Assembly (NCBI RefSeq): GCF_000332135.1
Contig: NZ_KB235896.1
Location: 2,305,403-2,369,402 of the forward strand
Origin: Anabaena sp. PCC 7108
GTDB lineage: Bacteria > Cyanobacteriota > Cyanobacteriia > Cyanobacteriales > Nostocaceae
DNA: 64,000 bases
Direction: 5' to 3'
In this document: positions 45,596-56,000 of the stretch, in pieces
How positions within the stretch are numbered: position 1 is the first letter of the stretch
Layout of the letters: each line of letters opens with the position of its first letter
Made by a program: the position numbers and the translations under genes
Notes under the pieces: model-generated
Told to the model about the DNA's origin: nothing
Seen by the model: the letters and a program-made list of their open reading frames with translations, nothing else
Databases searched by the model: none

Positions 45596-46855
45596 TTACA
45601 AAGAATGTTTGCCATCAATTGGTTGATCTAACCATTGATAAGGATGATATTCAACTAAGCGAATATTCCACGGACCTTGAATTTTGTAAGTAAGTCCACG
45701 CCATGTAACTGTTGACATCCACAGAGAAGATAGCATTGCTAATCCATAAATCCACTGTGTTAAAGGAATAGCAATTAGCATTTTTATGATTGTAGTTAGC
45801 GAAATCTTAGCAATTATTTGACCTTGAGAGCGAACTACTTCTTGTACTCCTAATTCCATCACTAGCATTAACAAGAGTAAGCCGATTGTGTAAATACTAT
45901 AGGACTTCAATAAGAAAGCTGCACCTTCCCATTCTGTTGCTAACAACAATCCTAGAGCTAAGATGATGACTAAAGTGGGGAAGAGGATACTTGAAATAGC
46001 ATCACTTACTAAAGCCAACCAATTTGGGTGATAAAGTCGAGAGCAAAGTATTAAGCGTTTGAGAGATGCAAATACAGTTATTAACTCGCATTCTTCTCGA
46101 TTAACCATTAACAAAGAAGGGACGAATTTTATTTTTAATCCGTGTTTTTTAATGACTTTATGCAGCAGCATATCATCACCAAAAGCCTCTCCCCACTTCT
46201 CAAGTAATTCCGTTTGGTGTAGCACTTCTGTTTTAATTGCTAAACTTCCACCCCAAGGAACTTGAAAAAGAAACATTTGGACGACAGTCGAAACATTGCC
46301 GGCATAGCGTACCAAAGACCCCCAATACTTACCTGTGGGTACATACCAACGGTTTCCTGTTGTTAATCCCACTTTGTCGTTAGTGAGAGGACTAACTAAT
46401 TCTCGTAACCAATTAGAATGAACAATTGTATCTGCATCTACTAGAGCAACTACTTTGTAAGAATCATCTAAATCTGAAACAGCTTGCACTAAAGAACTGC
46501 ATTTGAGACTACAATTATGGCGAACTGTGATTAACGTACTAATTTGGAAATTCGTTGCACCAATTTCAGTAATTGCTTCTTTAGCAATTTTAAAAGCTGG
46601 GTCTTCTGGACTATCAATAATCAGCTTTAAGTCGTATTGTGGGTAATTTTGTTGTAAGAGCGATCGCACACAATTAGGTAAAAATGGATCAGCACCTCGT
46701 AAACAAAGAATTACTGCGGTTTTTGGTAATTGCTCATCTGATATTAAGGGTTGTTTGTATGAGCGTAAATACCATAAAAATACTACCGTTAAACATACCT
46801 GAATAACCAGCCAACCTATTAAAGACTTAGACAGAAATGTCATTAAATCTTGCAT
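45596..46855 (-). CDS. GT2 membrane glycosyltransferase
   Basis: A family 2 glycosyltransferase of about 419 residues from the ATG at 46855 (MQDLMTFLSKS, with GGAG 12 bases upstream); in-frame ATG at 46897 and TTG at 46951 are alternatives. An N-terminal membrane helix is followed by the GT2 domain (AVILCLRGADPFLPNCVRSL; VVALVDADTIVHSNWLREL with the DxD-like Asp-Ala-Asp; GEAFGDDMLLHKVI) and three to four C-terminal helices. It resembles ceramide glucosyltransferase-type enzymes, which glucosylate lipids. It could modify the heterocyst glycolipid or another envelope lipid. The upstream DUF2141 gene ends about 100 bases before. Confidence 0.75.
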   Translation of the reverse strand: MQDLMTFLSKSLIGWLVIQVCLTVVFLWYLRSYKQPLISDEQLPKTAVILCLRGADPFLPNCVRSLLQQNYPQYDLKLIIDSPEDPAFKIAKEAITEIGATNFQISTLITVRHNCSLKCSSLVQAVSDLDDSYKVVALVDADTIVHSNWLRELVSPLTNDKVGLTTGNRWYVPTGKYWGSLVRYAGNVSTVVQMFLFQVPWGGSLAIKTEVLHQTELLEKWGEAFGDDMLLHKVIKKHGLKIKFVPSLLMVNREECELITVFASLKRLILCSRLYHPNWLALVSDAISSILFPTLVIILALGLLLATEWEGAAFLLKSYSIYTIGLLLLMLVMELGVQEVVRSQGQIIAKISLTTIIKMLIAIPLTQWIYGLAMLSSLWMSTVTWRGLTYKIQGPWNIRLVEYHPYQWLDQPIDGKHSL

Positions 46856-46954
46856 AAAATCTATAGTCTCCGGCAGAATTATGGCAGATGAGAACATGGA
46901 AAAATTGGAAATGGAGAAAATAACCTGTTCCCCATTCCTTTTTGTGATCAATGA

Positions 46955-47422
46955 TTAGGGGTCAAGAGAATATTTAATGGATATATTGATAGTGGTATTC
47001 TTAGTCATTTTAAAACTAGAATTACGAAATTTCGGTGTGCCAGTTTGAACTGAAACAGTTGGGTTTTTAGAAATCCCAAAACCTTCTTTAGGAATCCCAA
47101 AAAAATCTTTATTTAGTTTGCGATCACCATTTTGATCATCAACCACTGCAACAGCATAAGTACCAGGTTTTAAACCAGAAAATACTTTTTTGACAGAGTT
47201 ACCAGTAATTTTTGTGCAGCCATTTTGAACTTCACTAGAATTACTCATGGGAAATCCTTTTTCAGAATCATAAACTCTGAAGCAAATCTCACCTGTTTTA
47301 TGACGTATACCATTGACCATTACAGTCAGTGTTGTCGTGGGTTCTGCATGAACTGTTTTAGAGCAACTTAGGCTTAATAAAGTTGCCAGTAACAGATAAT
47401 AAAACCGAGAGATTTTCAACAT
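46955..47422 (-). CDS. Exported DUF2141 protein
   Basis: A 155-residue protein with a signal peptide (ISRFYYLLLATLLSLSCSKT, possibly lipoprotein-like because of the Cys) and a DUF2141 beta-sandwich (ICFRVYDSEKGFPM; GLKPGTYAVAVVDDQNGDRK; DFFGIPKEGFGISKN). The family is periplasmic with no known function. It lies in the minus-strand glycolipid set between the epimerase and GT2 genes, so it may act on the envelope. Confidence 0.8.
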   Translation of the reverse strand: MLKISRFYYLLLATLLSLSCSKTVHAEPTTTLTVMVNGIRHKTGEICFRVYDSEKGFPMSNSSEVQNGCTKITGNSVKKVFSGLKPGTYAVAVVDDQNGDRKLNKDFFGIPKEGFGISKNPTVSVQTGTPKFRNSSFKMTKNTTINISIKYSLDP

Positions 47423-47668
47423 ATTAATTGATGCCAGAATAATGGGTTCAGAGCGTAGCTGTACTCGTTCCTAAATTAGGTAAACATAGCGGTTTTGCAG
47501 CTATCAAAAAACCTTAAAACATAAGTATTCAGGGGTTAAATTAAACTACCTGACTATACTCAGCCTTAATAATAAAATCCCATCTATATTATCGTTACCA
47601 CCCATAGGAGAGATTTTTAAAGCTGGATAATTGATAGCTGCAAATATGTAATTACCCAATAAATTAGG

Positions 47669-48679
47669 CTATTTCATCAGTTTTTGGATATCAGTTTTTT
47701 GTAACCATTGATGAGTGCGTTTCATTCCTTCTTCAAGATCAACCTTGGGCTGATAATTTAATATGTTTGTCGCTTTAGCAATAGAATAAGCATAAGGACG
47801 ACTCATAAAATCGACAGACTCAGGAAGAATATCGGCTTTTTTACGAAATAGTTTTTGTCCCTGATGACGCACACGGAGAAATAACTTCATTTCTTCCTTA
47901 GGAAGAGACATAGGTGCGGGTAAACCTTCCATTGCAGCTAAGTGAATAAAATATTCTTTCCAGGAAGTTTCTTCACCATCTGTGATGTTAAAAATTTCGC
48001 CGTAGGTTTCTTTTTCTATAGCTAAAAAGATGGCATCAATTAAGTTATCAACATATAAATGATTCATCACACCCTGACCATCATTTGCATAGGCAAATAA
48101 TTTTTGTCGCATCATCATTACTGGACGCACTATCCAAGGCATACTGCCTGGACCATAAATATCTCCAGCACGGATAATAATCACACCAAAATCTGATGGA
48201 GAATTGAGTTGTAAAAGTTCTGCTTCTGCTTCAATTTTTGTTTGACAGTAAGGGTTATTTTCACTAGAGAGTGTCCCTATTTCTGTGACATTATTCGCAT
48301 AATTAAAGCCATAAACTAGCACAGTAGAAAGATGTACGAAGGTTTTGACACCAGCTTGTTTTGCAGCTTTAGCTATATTCAGAGTACCACTAACATTTAT
48401 TTCCCGAAAATGTTTGAGTTCTCCGGCTTCTTCAGCAAGTTGATTTGTGTGTAAAACAATGTCCACTCCTTGGCAAGCTTTTTGAGCTATTTTTGCATCA
48501 GTGATGCTACCAACAATAATTTCAACTCCCAAATTTTGGATGTTTTTATCCTGTACAGAAGAACTTTGTAATCCTCTAACTTTCATACCTTGAGCTACAG
48601 CTAACTCGGCTGCACGCAAACCGATAAATTCGTCGATTCCGGTGATGAGAATGGTTTTATTGTTGAGGTTCATAGTCAA
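47669..48679 (-). CDS. NAD-dependent epimerase/dehydratase-family protein
   Basis: A 336-residue extended SDR. The cofactor motif is diverged (ILITGIDEFIGLRAAELA), with STVLVYG and YCQTKIEAEAEL providing the catalytic Ser and Tyr-x-x-x-Lys, plus IRAGDIYGPGSMPWIVRPVM. The family includes 3-beta-HSD-like and sugar-nucleotide epimerases; the C-terminal region (YAYSIAKATNILNYQPKVDL) is like that of 3-beta-HSD/dihydroflavonol-reductase types. It lies 63 bases after hgdC in the same unit, suggesting oxidation or reduction of the glycolipid or sugar donor. Confidence 0.8.
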   Translation of the reverse strand: MTMNLNNKTILITGIDEFIGLRAAELAVAQGMKVRGLQSSSVQDKNIQNLGVEIIVGSITDAKIAQKACQGVDIVLHTNQLAEEAGELKHFREINVSGTLNIAKAAKQAGVKTFVHLSTVLVYGFNYANNVTEIGTLSSENNPYCQTKIEAEAELLQLNSPSDFGVIIIRAGDIYGPGSMPWIVRPVMMMRQKLFAYANDGQGVMNHLYVDNLIDAIFLAIEKETYGEIFNITDGEETSWKEYFIHLAAMEGLPAPMSLPKEEMKLFLRVRHQGQKLFRKKADILPESVDFMSRPYAYSIAKATNILNYQPKVDLEEGMKRTHQWLQKTDIQKLMK

Positions 48680-48742
48680 GTATTGAGAAGTAAATATGTG
48701 AACTGAATGTGAACTGAAATTGCTGAATTTAATCTAGATTTA

Positions 48743-49921
48743 CTAGAAAATATCAGCAGGATCTGCGGAGCGAAGTTTATTAATAGCTAAAGCTCCAGAA
48801 GTTGTGCAAATCAAAACTATAGATGTTAAGACAATTAAGGCATTGTTCAGAGTCATGACAATGGGTAAATTAGTGGATTTCATAGCAAAATCGTATAAAC
48901 CTAAGGAAACAATAAACCCTGGTATATAAGCTAAAATAGCCAAGATTAATGCTTGTTGAAAAACCACATTTAATAAATAAGTATTTGCATAACCAATAGC
49001 TTTTAAAGTTGCGTAAGCAATAAATTGAGTGGCAATATTGCTGTAAAGAATTTGATAAACAATGACTACACCAACAACGGAAGCCATTGTTAGCATTAGG
49101 TTAAGTATGAACCCAATAGGAGTTCTTACAGCCCAATATTTTTTTTCAAAGTCAATAAAGCCTTGACGAGTAAAAATCTGGACATCATTAGGTAAACTGG
49201 CTTTTAAATTTTTCAGAACCTGATTTATTTCAGCACCAGGTTTGAGTTTGATAATGCCGACATCTATCTTTTCTACAGGACGGGAATTAGGATTTATTCT
49301 GAGGAAAGTTGAGTCACTAACAATTAAATTTCCATCTACACCAAAAGAAGGACCTAAGCTAAATAAACCTCCCACTCTGACCCGATAACCTTTAATTGCA
49401 TCAAAAGGAAATATTTCAATTGTTTGCTCAGTTTCTCCCCGATCAAATTTTTCGGCTATTGGACCGAATTCTGGTCGGGAATCTCTGTCAAAAAACATGA
49501 TGTCAGGAATTTTAAGTTTATCTAAATTATGCTCTAGTTCGGGAATATTCAAAACTGGATTTCCAGGATCAAAACCAATTACATATATTGAATATTTTTC
49601 ACCATTAGCAGGATTTTTTAATTTAGCAAATTGCAAATACATGGAACTAACTGACTCAACACCATCAAAACCTAATGTTTGATATAAGCGAGTTCGGGAA
49701 AAGCTTTGATTGGAAGTCAAAGATTTATATTGGGAACTGACTAAAAATAAATCCCCCTTGAGATTTTGATGAACTGCCGTAGCACTAGAATAGAGTGCAT
49801 CTTGGAAACCAAGTTGAATAAACATCAGCAGCACTATAAATGCAATCCCAGCTACAGCTATGACAAAACGCACTCTTTGCTGGGCAAGCTGTAGCCATGC
49901 CAAAGGAATTTTGATATTCAT
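48743..49921 (-). CDS. hgdC: DevC/HgdC-type ABC exporter permease
   Basis: A 392-residue FtsX/MacB-type permease with four helices: one near the N-terminus (FVIAVAGIAFIVLLMFIQLG), then a large periplasmic domain, and three near the C-terminus. It begins MNIKIPLAWLQLAQQRVRF like DevC. With HgdB and a TolC-like outer-membrane protein it would export heterocyst glycolipids. The 7120 homologues hgdB (all5347) and hgdC (all5346) lie in the same place next to hglE and also lack a neighbouring ATPase gene. No devA-like gene is found here, so the ATPase is encoded elsewhere. Ends IF just after SADPADIF. Confidence 0.85.
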   Translation of the reverse strand: MNIKIPLAWLQLAQQRVRFVIAVAGIAFIVLLMFIQLGFQDALYSSATAVHQNLKGDLFLVSSQYKSLTSNQSFSRTRLYQTLGFDGVESVSSMYLQFAKLKNPANGEKYSIYVIGFDPGNPVLNIPELEHNLDKLKIPDIMFFDRDSRPEFGPIAEKFDRGETEQTIEIFPFDAIKGYRVRVGGLFSLGPSFGVDGNLIVSDSTFLRINPNSRPVEKIDVGIIKLKPGAEINQVLKNLKASLPNDVQIFTRQGFIDFEKKYWAVRTPIGFILNLMLTMASVVGVVIVYQILYSNIATQFIAYATLKAIGYANTYLLNVVFQQALILAILAYIPGFIVSLGLYDFAMKSTNLPIVMTLNNALIVLTSIVLICTTSGALAINKLRSADPADIF

Positions 49922-49972
49922 ATATTTTGCTATTTGTTATTTGTCAGTTGATGGATCATCAATGACTAATGA

Positions 49973-51181
49973 TTAAATTTGAATAGAAACGTCCACCTGC
50001 AAGTTAGTTAATCGAGCTACCTTTGTATTATCAGCAGGGTTATCAATTCCTATTTTTACCTCAATTATGCGTCTGTCAGTATCAGAATTGGGGTTAATAC
50101 TAAAAATACTTTGTTTCTCAACTTGCCAACCAATTTCTTGGACAGTTCCTTGCAATTTGTCAGGAAAAGTAGCACTGGTGATAGTAACTTTTTGACCAAC
50201 ACGTACTTTTTGAATATCGGTTTGATAAACTTCAGCAACCACATTCATATCTGATGTTTTACCGAGTTCAGCAAAGCCAGAACTAGCAATTAATTCGCCA
50301 TTTTTAGCATGAATTTTCAAAATTCGGGCATCTATAGGCGATTTGATGTAAGTTAAATCGTGGTCGGCTTTGGCTTGTTGAATAGCAGTCTCAGCACTTT
50401 TGACTTCACTTTCTGCTAACTGAACATCTACATTGCGTACTTCGCTAATGCTGTTGAGTTTAGCTTTTGCTTCTTTTATTTGATCTTCTAAGGTATTTTG
50501 AGTACGTACTAAAGATGCTTTAGCTTCTATTAACTGTTGTTGAGTAGTTTTTAGTTGCAAAGCTTTAGTATCAGTTATGGAAGCAGAAATTGCCCCATCT
50601 TTATATAATTGCTGATAGCGATTACTCTCTTTTTGAGCATTATCTACTTCAGCTTGAATGCGGTTAATGGTCGCTACTTGAGATGCAATATCACCTTTTA
50701 ATTGTGAATTCAAACGAGTAATTGTTGCTTTTTGAGCATTAACATCTCCAGATTTAGCTCCAGCTTTTACCTGTGCTAGTTTAGATTTAGCAACTAGTAA
50801 TTTATCAAAGGCTTGCTTAATAGCTGCTTTAGAACGAGCATAATCTTCTAAATAGGCCAATACTTGCCCTGCTTTTACCTCATCTCCTTCAGTTATCAAC
50901 ACTTTTTCTACACGCACACCATTGATAGAATTAGGAGCAGATAAATAAGTAATTTTCCCTTGTGGTTGCAAGCGTCCTAAAGCAGTTACAGCAACTTTTA
51001 TAGGAGTTGCATTGATGGAATTTACTGGAGAAGATTTAATTTGAGAAGTAGGTTGTAGCTTTAATTGAGAAAAACTGTAGAAAGATACTAAGCCAGTTGC
51101 TAAAGTAAGAGAAGCTGCCAAAATTATTTTCCACTTCTTAGCGGTTTTTTTCAATAACTGGCTTTCTTTGTTTAGTGCCAT
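49973..51181 (-). CDS. hgdB: DevB/HgdB-type membrane fusion protein
   Basis: A 402-residue periplasmic adaptor: N-terminal membrane anchor (KIILAASLTLATGLVSFYSF), lipoyl/biotin-like half-motifs (VEKVLITEGDEVKAGQVLAY; LTYIKSPIDARILKIHAKNG), a long coiled coil (residues about 105-265, with repeated A-K-L heptads) and a beta-barrel domain with VGQKVTITSATFPDKL. It bridges HgdC to the outer-membrane channel. It is the first gene of the minus-strand set. A perfect GTA-N8-TAC motif lies 117 bases upstream of its start. Confidence 0.85.
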   Translation of the reverse strand: MALNKESQLLKKTAKKWKIILAASLTLATGLVSFYSFSQLKLQPTSQIKSSPVNSINATPIKVAVTALGRLQPQGKITYLSAPNSINGVRVEKVLITEGDEVKAGQVLAYLEDYARSKAAIKQAFDKLLVAKSKLAQVKAGAKSGDVNAQKATITRLNSQLKGDIASQVATINRIQAEVDNAQKESNRYQQLYKDGAISASITDTKALQLKTTQQQLIEAKASLVRTQNTLEDQIKEAKAKLNSISEVRNVDVQLAESEVKSAETAIQQAKADHDLTYIKSPIDARILKIHAKNGELIASSGFAELGKTSDMNVVAEVYQTDIQKVRVGQKVTITSATFPDKLQGTVQEIGWQVEKQSIFSINPNSDTDRRIIEVKIGIDNPADNTKVARLTNLQVDVSIQI

Positions 51182-51297
51182 ATTGTTATTCCAATTATTT
51201 TCTACTCAGGTATATTCGTAATAGTTATATTCGCAGATTACTTAAAAGAAATTATTCTATTTAGGAATCTACTTTGATTTCTGATAGCTTGCGTGAT

Positions 51298-51311
51298 GTA
51301 GCTATAGTTAC
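51298..51311. promoter_or_regulatory. Candidate NtcA-binding site (GTA-N8-TAC)
   Basis: The sequence GTAGCTATAGTTAC matches the NtcA consensus GTA-N8-TAC exactly. It is 117 bases upstream of hgdB on the divergent side and about 1.2 kb from the plus-strand genes. NtcA is the global nitrogen regulator that activates heterocyst genes, including devBCA. A -10 box (TAGATT) lies about 26 bases from the site on the minus strand, slightly further than the usual 22, so promoter class is uncertain. Confidence 0.5.
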
Positions 51312-52493
51312 TCATGGAGGCAAAAACTCTTAATAGGGAAAGGAAAAGAAGCCTACTAAGTTTTGTAAGTGCAGAGTATAGGATACGCTTACAAAAATTA
51401 GATGGTAATTCTATATCTGTACTTTTATTCAGTGGTTAAGGCTAATTGATTTGGGCTTATTTTTTGTGAAGCTTTTTAGCCACTAGAGGTAACAATATTA
51501 ACGACGAAATCAACAGTAATATGACTTTCAATTATCCTCAGTTTTATCCCTAATAGGCTTTTGGTAAAGTAGCGTCAAATACCATAATGCCAAATAAACT
51601 TTTCATCTCAAGATGCAACGAAGCGGTGATTATACTTAACTGGAAAAACTGGATTAACTTATATTTTATTCTGCCAAAATAATTCCTATTTGTCAACAAA
51701 GTAAATCAGGTAGTTTTCTCTGGTAATAACGATAATAGTTGGACTTATCAACATAGATGAAACCAGCTATTTTCTACTCACTATTCTTTTATAAACTCAT
51801 AAACTAGTTATTAAATCTGTATTTTCCTTATCAAATAGTCTTGATGGAATTGTAAATATGCAGATTTCATCACAAGTTATGCTGATAGTGTTTAACCAAA
51901 AACATCTTGTCAATTAATATTTGCTTTATAAATAACTATTTTTTTTAATAAGCCAAGTTATCTTATAAATTCATCAAAAAAGGAGACTGAATTATGATGC
52001 TTTTCTGAGAAAAGAACATTTATGTTCAAAGAAAATGTATGTATATTCATGGATTTGTTACTTAGTAGACAACAGAGGTTTAAAGCTTGATTTATAAAGA
52101 CAAAATGACCATTTAAACCCTAATTACTGAAATCAGTAGCCAGTCAATTTTAGCTAAAGATTATACGTTCCTATTCATTTAAGCTAGAAAAGTAACATGA
52201 GTGATAAAATATTTTTTTCTAAACTTACTTTAAATGAACTATTCAATTTCTCTAAGCCGTGCTATTCTTTTTATTAATTCAAGGCTAAAAAGCCACTAAA
52301 TAGTCAGGTAATTAATTGAGAAAAAGCAAAAAATACCATAACCTAACTAGGCGCTAATCAGATGTAATAAGTTTAAGCATTTTTTCAAGTTCCATGAATT
52401 TAGATTAAAGGTGTTGCTCTTTTTGTAACAATTTTAGCAACTTTTATTGGTCGAATAGCATAAAATATATTATCCTACACAGTGAAACTAGCT
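51312..52493. promoter_or_regulatory. Long untranslated region between hgdB and the hglE side
   Basis: About 1.2 kb with no convincing gene, AT-rich and with stop codons in all frames. Adding both sides, the hgdB-hglE gap is 1.9 kb, much longer than other gaps here. It should contain the divergent heterocyst-specific promoters and perhaps a long 5' leader or small RNA, which I could not identify. Confidence 0.45.
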
Positions 52494-52703
52494 ATGGTAT
52501 TGATCAAAATACAGAATGTTAGGATTAACACTAATAGCATTGCTGTAGTCAAGCTAGATTATCTAAATGGTGCGAGAGAAAAACACATTTCTATTTTCAT
52601 CACTACTCCTCAGTTTTTCTGGTTCCAGTGGGATAAAATCGCCGAAATCTTCACTATTAATCTGGGATGCAATTCACCAATTTATTACCTAAAGTACACC
52701 TAG
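52494..52703 (+). CDS. Small conserved cyanobacterial hypothetical protein (69 aa)
   Basis: A 69-residue protein from the ATG at 52494 (MVLIKIQNVRINTNSIAVVK; a GTG four codons upstream is possible). The pattern IKIxNVxINTxxIAxVxLD followed by ISIFITTPQFF matches a family of about 70 residues that I recognise from several filamentous cyanobacterial genomes. Function is unknown. It sits upstream of hglE, where small ORFs are also annotated in Anabaena. I consider it probably real. Confidence 0.45.
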   Translation: MVLIKIQNVRINTNSIAVVKLDYLNGAREKHISIFITTPQFFWFQWDKIAEIFTINLGCNSPIYYLKYT

Positions 52704-53074
52704 AATATTTTACCATTTGCTACAATATCAAGACTTGTTTGTGTATTTTTTAGTAAATTTTACGGACTATCTGTGCATTGCAATTATGCTGTAAATTTTA
52801 CCCATAATGTTGCTAAAAAAAGGCACAAAAGGGAAGACGGCATAGTATTTTTTCGGGATTATAGTGTTCATAAATTGCCTGAAAACACCAAAAATGCCAA
52901 TTATCTGGATAGGAAATCAAGACGGTATTCACTGTATGGTGTTGATAGAAAAACCCTTATTCCTTACGCAGATAGGATAGCTAACTGCTGGTAAGAAGAG
53001 ATAGCTTCATTATTTGTAAGCAACAGAAATTACTGTAGCTCAACAATCCACAGTACTCAAGATTAGTCTATGCC
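52704..53074. promoter_or_regulatory. Leader region of hglE
   Basis: About 370 bases. A 73-codon frame (52773-52994) has no recognisable domain and no ribosome-binding site. I see nothing else; the hglE promoter or 5' untranslated leader should be here. Confidence 0.4.
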
Positions 53075-56000
53075 ATGAGATCTGTTTCTTCAATTAATAA
53101 TGCCTTGTCGGAGTTAGAGAGCCTGATTAACAGTTGTGAAAAGGATTTGATTAGGTTTATAGAGGAAAAACAAATGAAATCAGAAACATTAGTATCGACC
53201 AACAAAATTAATAGACAACTGCAACAAAATCCCATAGCAATTGTTGGGATGGCATCTTTATTACCAAATGCTAGAAACCTGCGAGAATACTGGCATAATA
53301 TTGTTAATAAAACCGACTGTATTACCGATGTTCCTGATACACATTGGAGCGTCAAAGATTACTACGACCCTAACCCCAGAACTCCAGAGGATAAAACCTA
53401 TTGTAAGCGCGGTGGATTTATCCCCGAAGTTGATTTTAATCCGATGGAATTTGGTATCCCTCCTAGCATTTTAGAAGTTACTGATGTATCGCAACTATTA
53501 AGTTTAGTTGTTGCTAAAGAAGCAATGGAAGATGCTGGTTATAGTGAATCTCGTGAATTTAACCGCGAGAATGTGGGAGTAATATTAGGTGTAGCGCAAG
53601 CGAAGCAATTAGGAATACCATTATCTGCAAGGTTAGAATATCCGATTTGGGAAAAAGTTCTCAAAAGCAGTGGTTTATCTGACGAAGACACTAAAGTAAT
53701 TGTCGATAAAATCAAAACTGCTTATATTAAATGGGATGAAAATGCTTTCCCTGGAATGTTAGCAAATGTGGTAGCGGGAAGAATTGCTAATCGTCTTAAC
53801 TTTGGTGGTACAAATTGCGTAGTTGATGCGGCTTGTGCGAGTTCCTTCGGGGCTTTGAAAATGGCAATTAGCGAGCTAATTGAATATCGTAGCGATATGA
53901 TGCTGACTGGTGGTGTAGATACCGACAACAGCATCATGGCTTACATTTCTTTTAGCAAAACTCCTGCTGTTACTCCTAGCGAAAACGTCAAACCTTTCGA
54001 TGCTAAATCTGATGGGATGATGTTAGGTGAAGGTATCGGCATGATTGTGTTAAAACGTCTTGAAGATGCCGAAAAAGATGGTGATAAAATCTATGCCGTT
54101 ATCAAAGGTATTGGTACTTCTAGTGATGGACGTTATAAAAGTATTTATGCTCCTCGAAAAGAAGGACAAGTGAAAGCCTTAGAACGTGCTTACAATGATG
54201 CTGGTTTTTCTCCTGCGACTGTGGGTTTAATGGAAGCACATGGTACAGGGACAATGGCTGGAGATCCTACAGAGTTTGGATCTTTGCGAGATTACTTTAC
54301 TCAGCATGACAACAAGAAACAGCATATTGCATTGGGTAGTGTAAAATCACAAATTGGACATACAAAAGCCGCAGCAGGGGCAGCAAGTTTAATTAAAACT
54401 GCTTTGGCTTTACATCACAAGATTTTACCACCAACTATCAATATTACTGAACCAAATCCGAAGCTAGATATTGAAAATTCGTCCTTTTATTTAAACACTG
54501 AAACTAGACCTTGGATTCGGGCTGAGTGCGAAGCGCCAAGACGTGCTGGTGTGAGTTCCTTTGGTTTTGGTGGGACTAATTATCACGTAGTTTTGGAAGA
54601 ATACGAAGCGGAACAACAACAGGCTTATCGTTTACATAATGCCGCGAGTGAAATGTTATTATTTGCTGCCAATTCCAGTGAATTAATTAATAAGTTAGAA
54701 GCAACATTTAATGATTTGCAATCTAACGAGGGCGAGAGACATTACTCTCAATTAATCCAAACATCACAAGCTGTAACTATTCCCCAAAACACAGCGAGAA
54801 TTGGCTTCATCGCTGAGAATTTGCAAGAAGCTTGTAAGTTGCTGAAAGTTAGTATTGATTTACTCAAAAATAAGCCGTCAGCAACTTCTTGGGAACATCC
54901 TCAAGGTATTTATTACCGTGCTTCTGGGATGGAATTGGGCGGAAAAGTTGTGGCTTTATTCTCTGGACAAGGTTCTCAATACCTAGAAATGGGTAGAGAA
55001 GCGGTGATGAATTTCCCAGCTTTGCGTCGTCTGTATGGACAAATGGATGGTCTGTTAATTAAGGATAATTTGCAGCCAATTTCGGAAATTGTTTTCCCCC
55101 ATCCAACTTTTGCAGAAGAGGAAAAAACTGCTCAAATTGCAGCTTTGCAAAGAACTGAATATGCTCAACCTGCGATTGGGGTTTTTAGTGCAGGTTTGTA
55201 TTCTATCTTCCAACAAGCTGGGTTTAAATCCGATTTTACCGCCGGACATAGTTTTGGTGAATTAACGGCTTTGTGGGCGGCTGGAGTATTAACTGAGGAG
55301 GATTATTTGTTCTTGGTTAAGTCTAGAGGTCAAGCGATGGCTGCACCAAAAGACCCAGATCATGATGCGGGTAGTATGTTAGCGGTGAAAGAAGATATCA
55401 CGAAAGTGGAAGCGGTGCTGAGGCATTTTCCACAGGTGGCGATCGCTAATTTCAATTCTCCCACTCAAGTTGTCCTGGCCGGACCAACGGCGGAAATTAA
55501 GACAATACAGCAAAAGTTTGAAGAATTGGGTTATGGGGCGGTGTTGTTACCAGTTTCCGCTGCATTCCACACACCTTTGATTGCATTTGCTCAAAAATCA
55601 TTTGCGATCGCTACTAAGTCAGTCGATTTCCAAAATCCCAAAGTTCCCGTTTTCAGCAACGTCACTGGAAAACAATATCCTCAAGAACCATCAGGAATTC
55701 AAAGAGTTTTGGAAGGACATCTTTCCAGTTCAGTGATGTTTAAGCAAGAGATTGAAAACATCTACGCTGCTGGTGGTTATTGCTTCGTAGAATTTGGACC
55801 AAAACGGATTCTCACCAACTTAGTCAAAGATATCTTAGGCGATCGCCCCCATCTTACCGTCTCCCTCAATCCCAGCGCCAAGAAAAATAGCGATCGCTCC
55901 CTCAGAGAAGCCGCAATCCAACTGCGCGTCATTGGTATGGCTTTGGGTAATCTCGACCCCTATCAACTACTTCCAGTTATCCCCCCAACTTCCACCAAAA

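Noticed and set aside
52497-52512. GTA-N10-TAC motif as a second NtcA site
   Set aside because: Spacing is ten instead of eight bases and it falls within the small ORF, so it is not counted.
52773-52994. 73-codon frame just before hglE
   Set aside because: Basic, unstructured sequence without a family pattern or ribosome-binding site.
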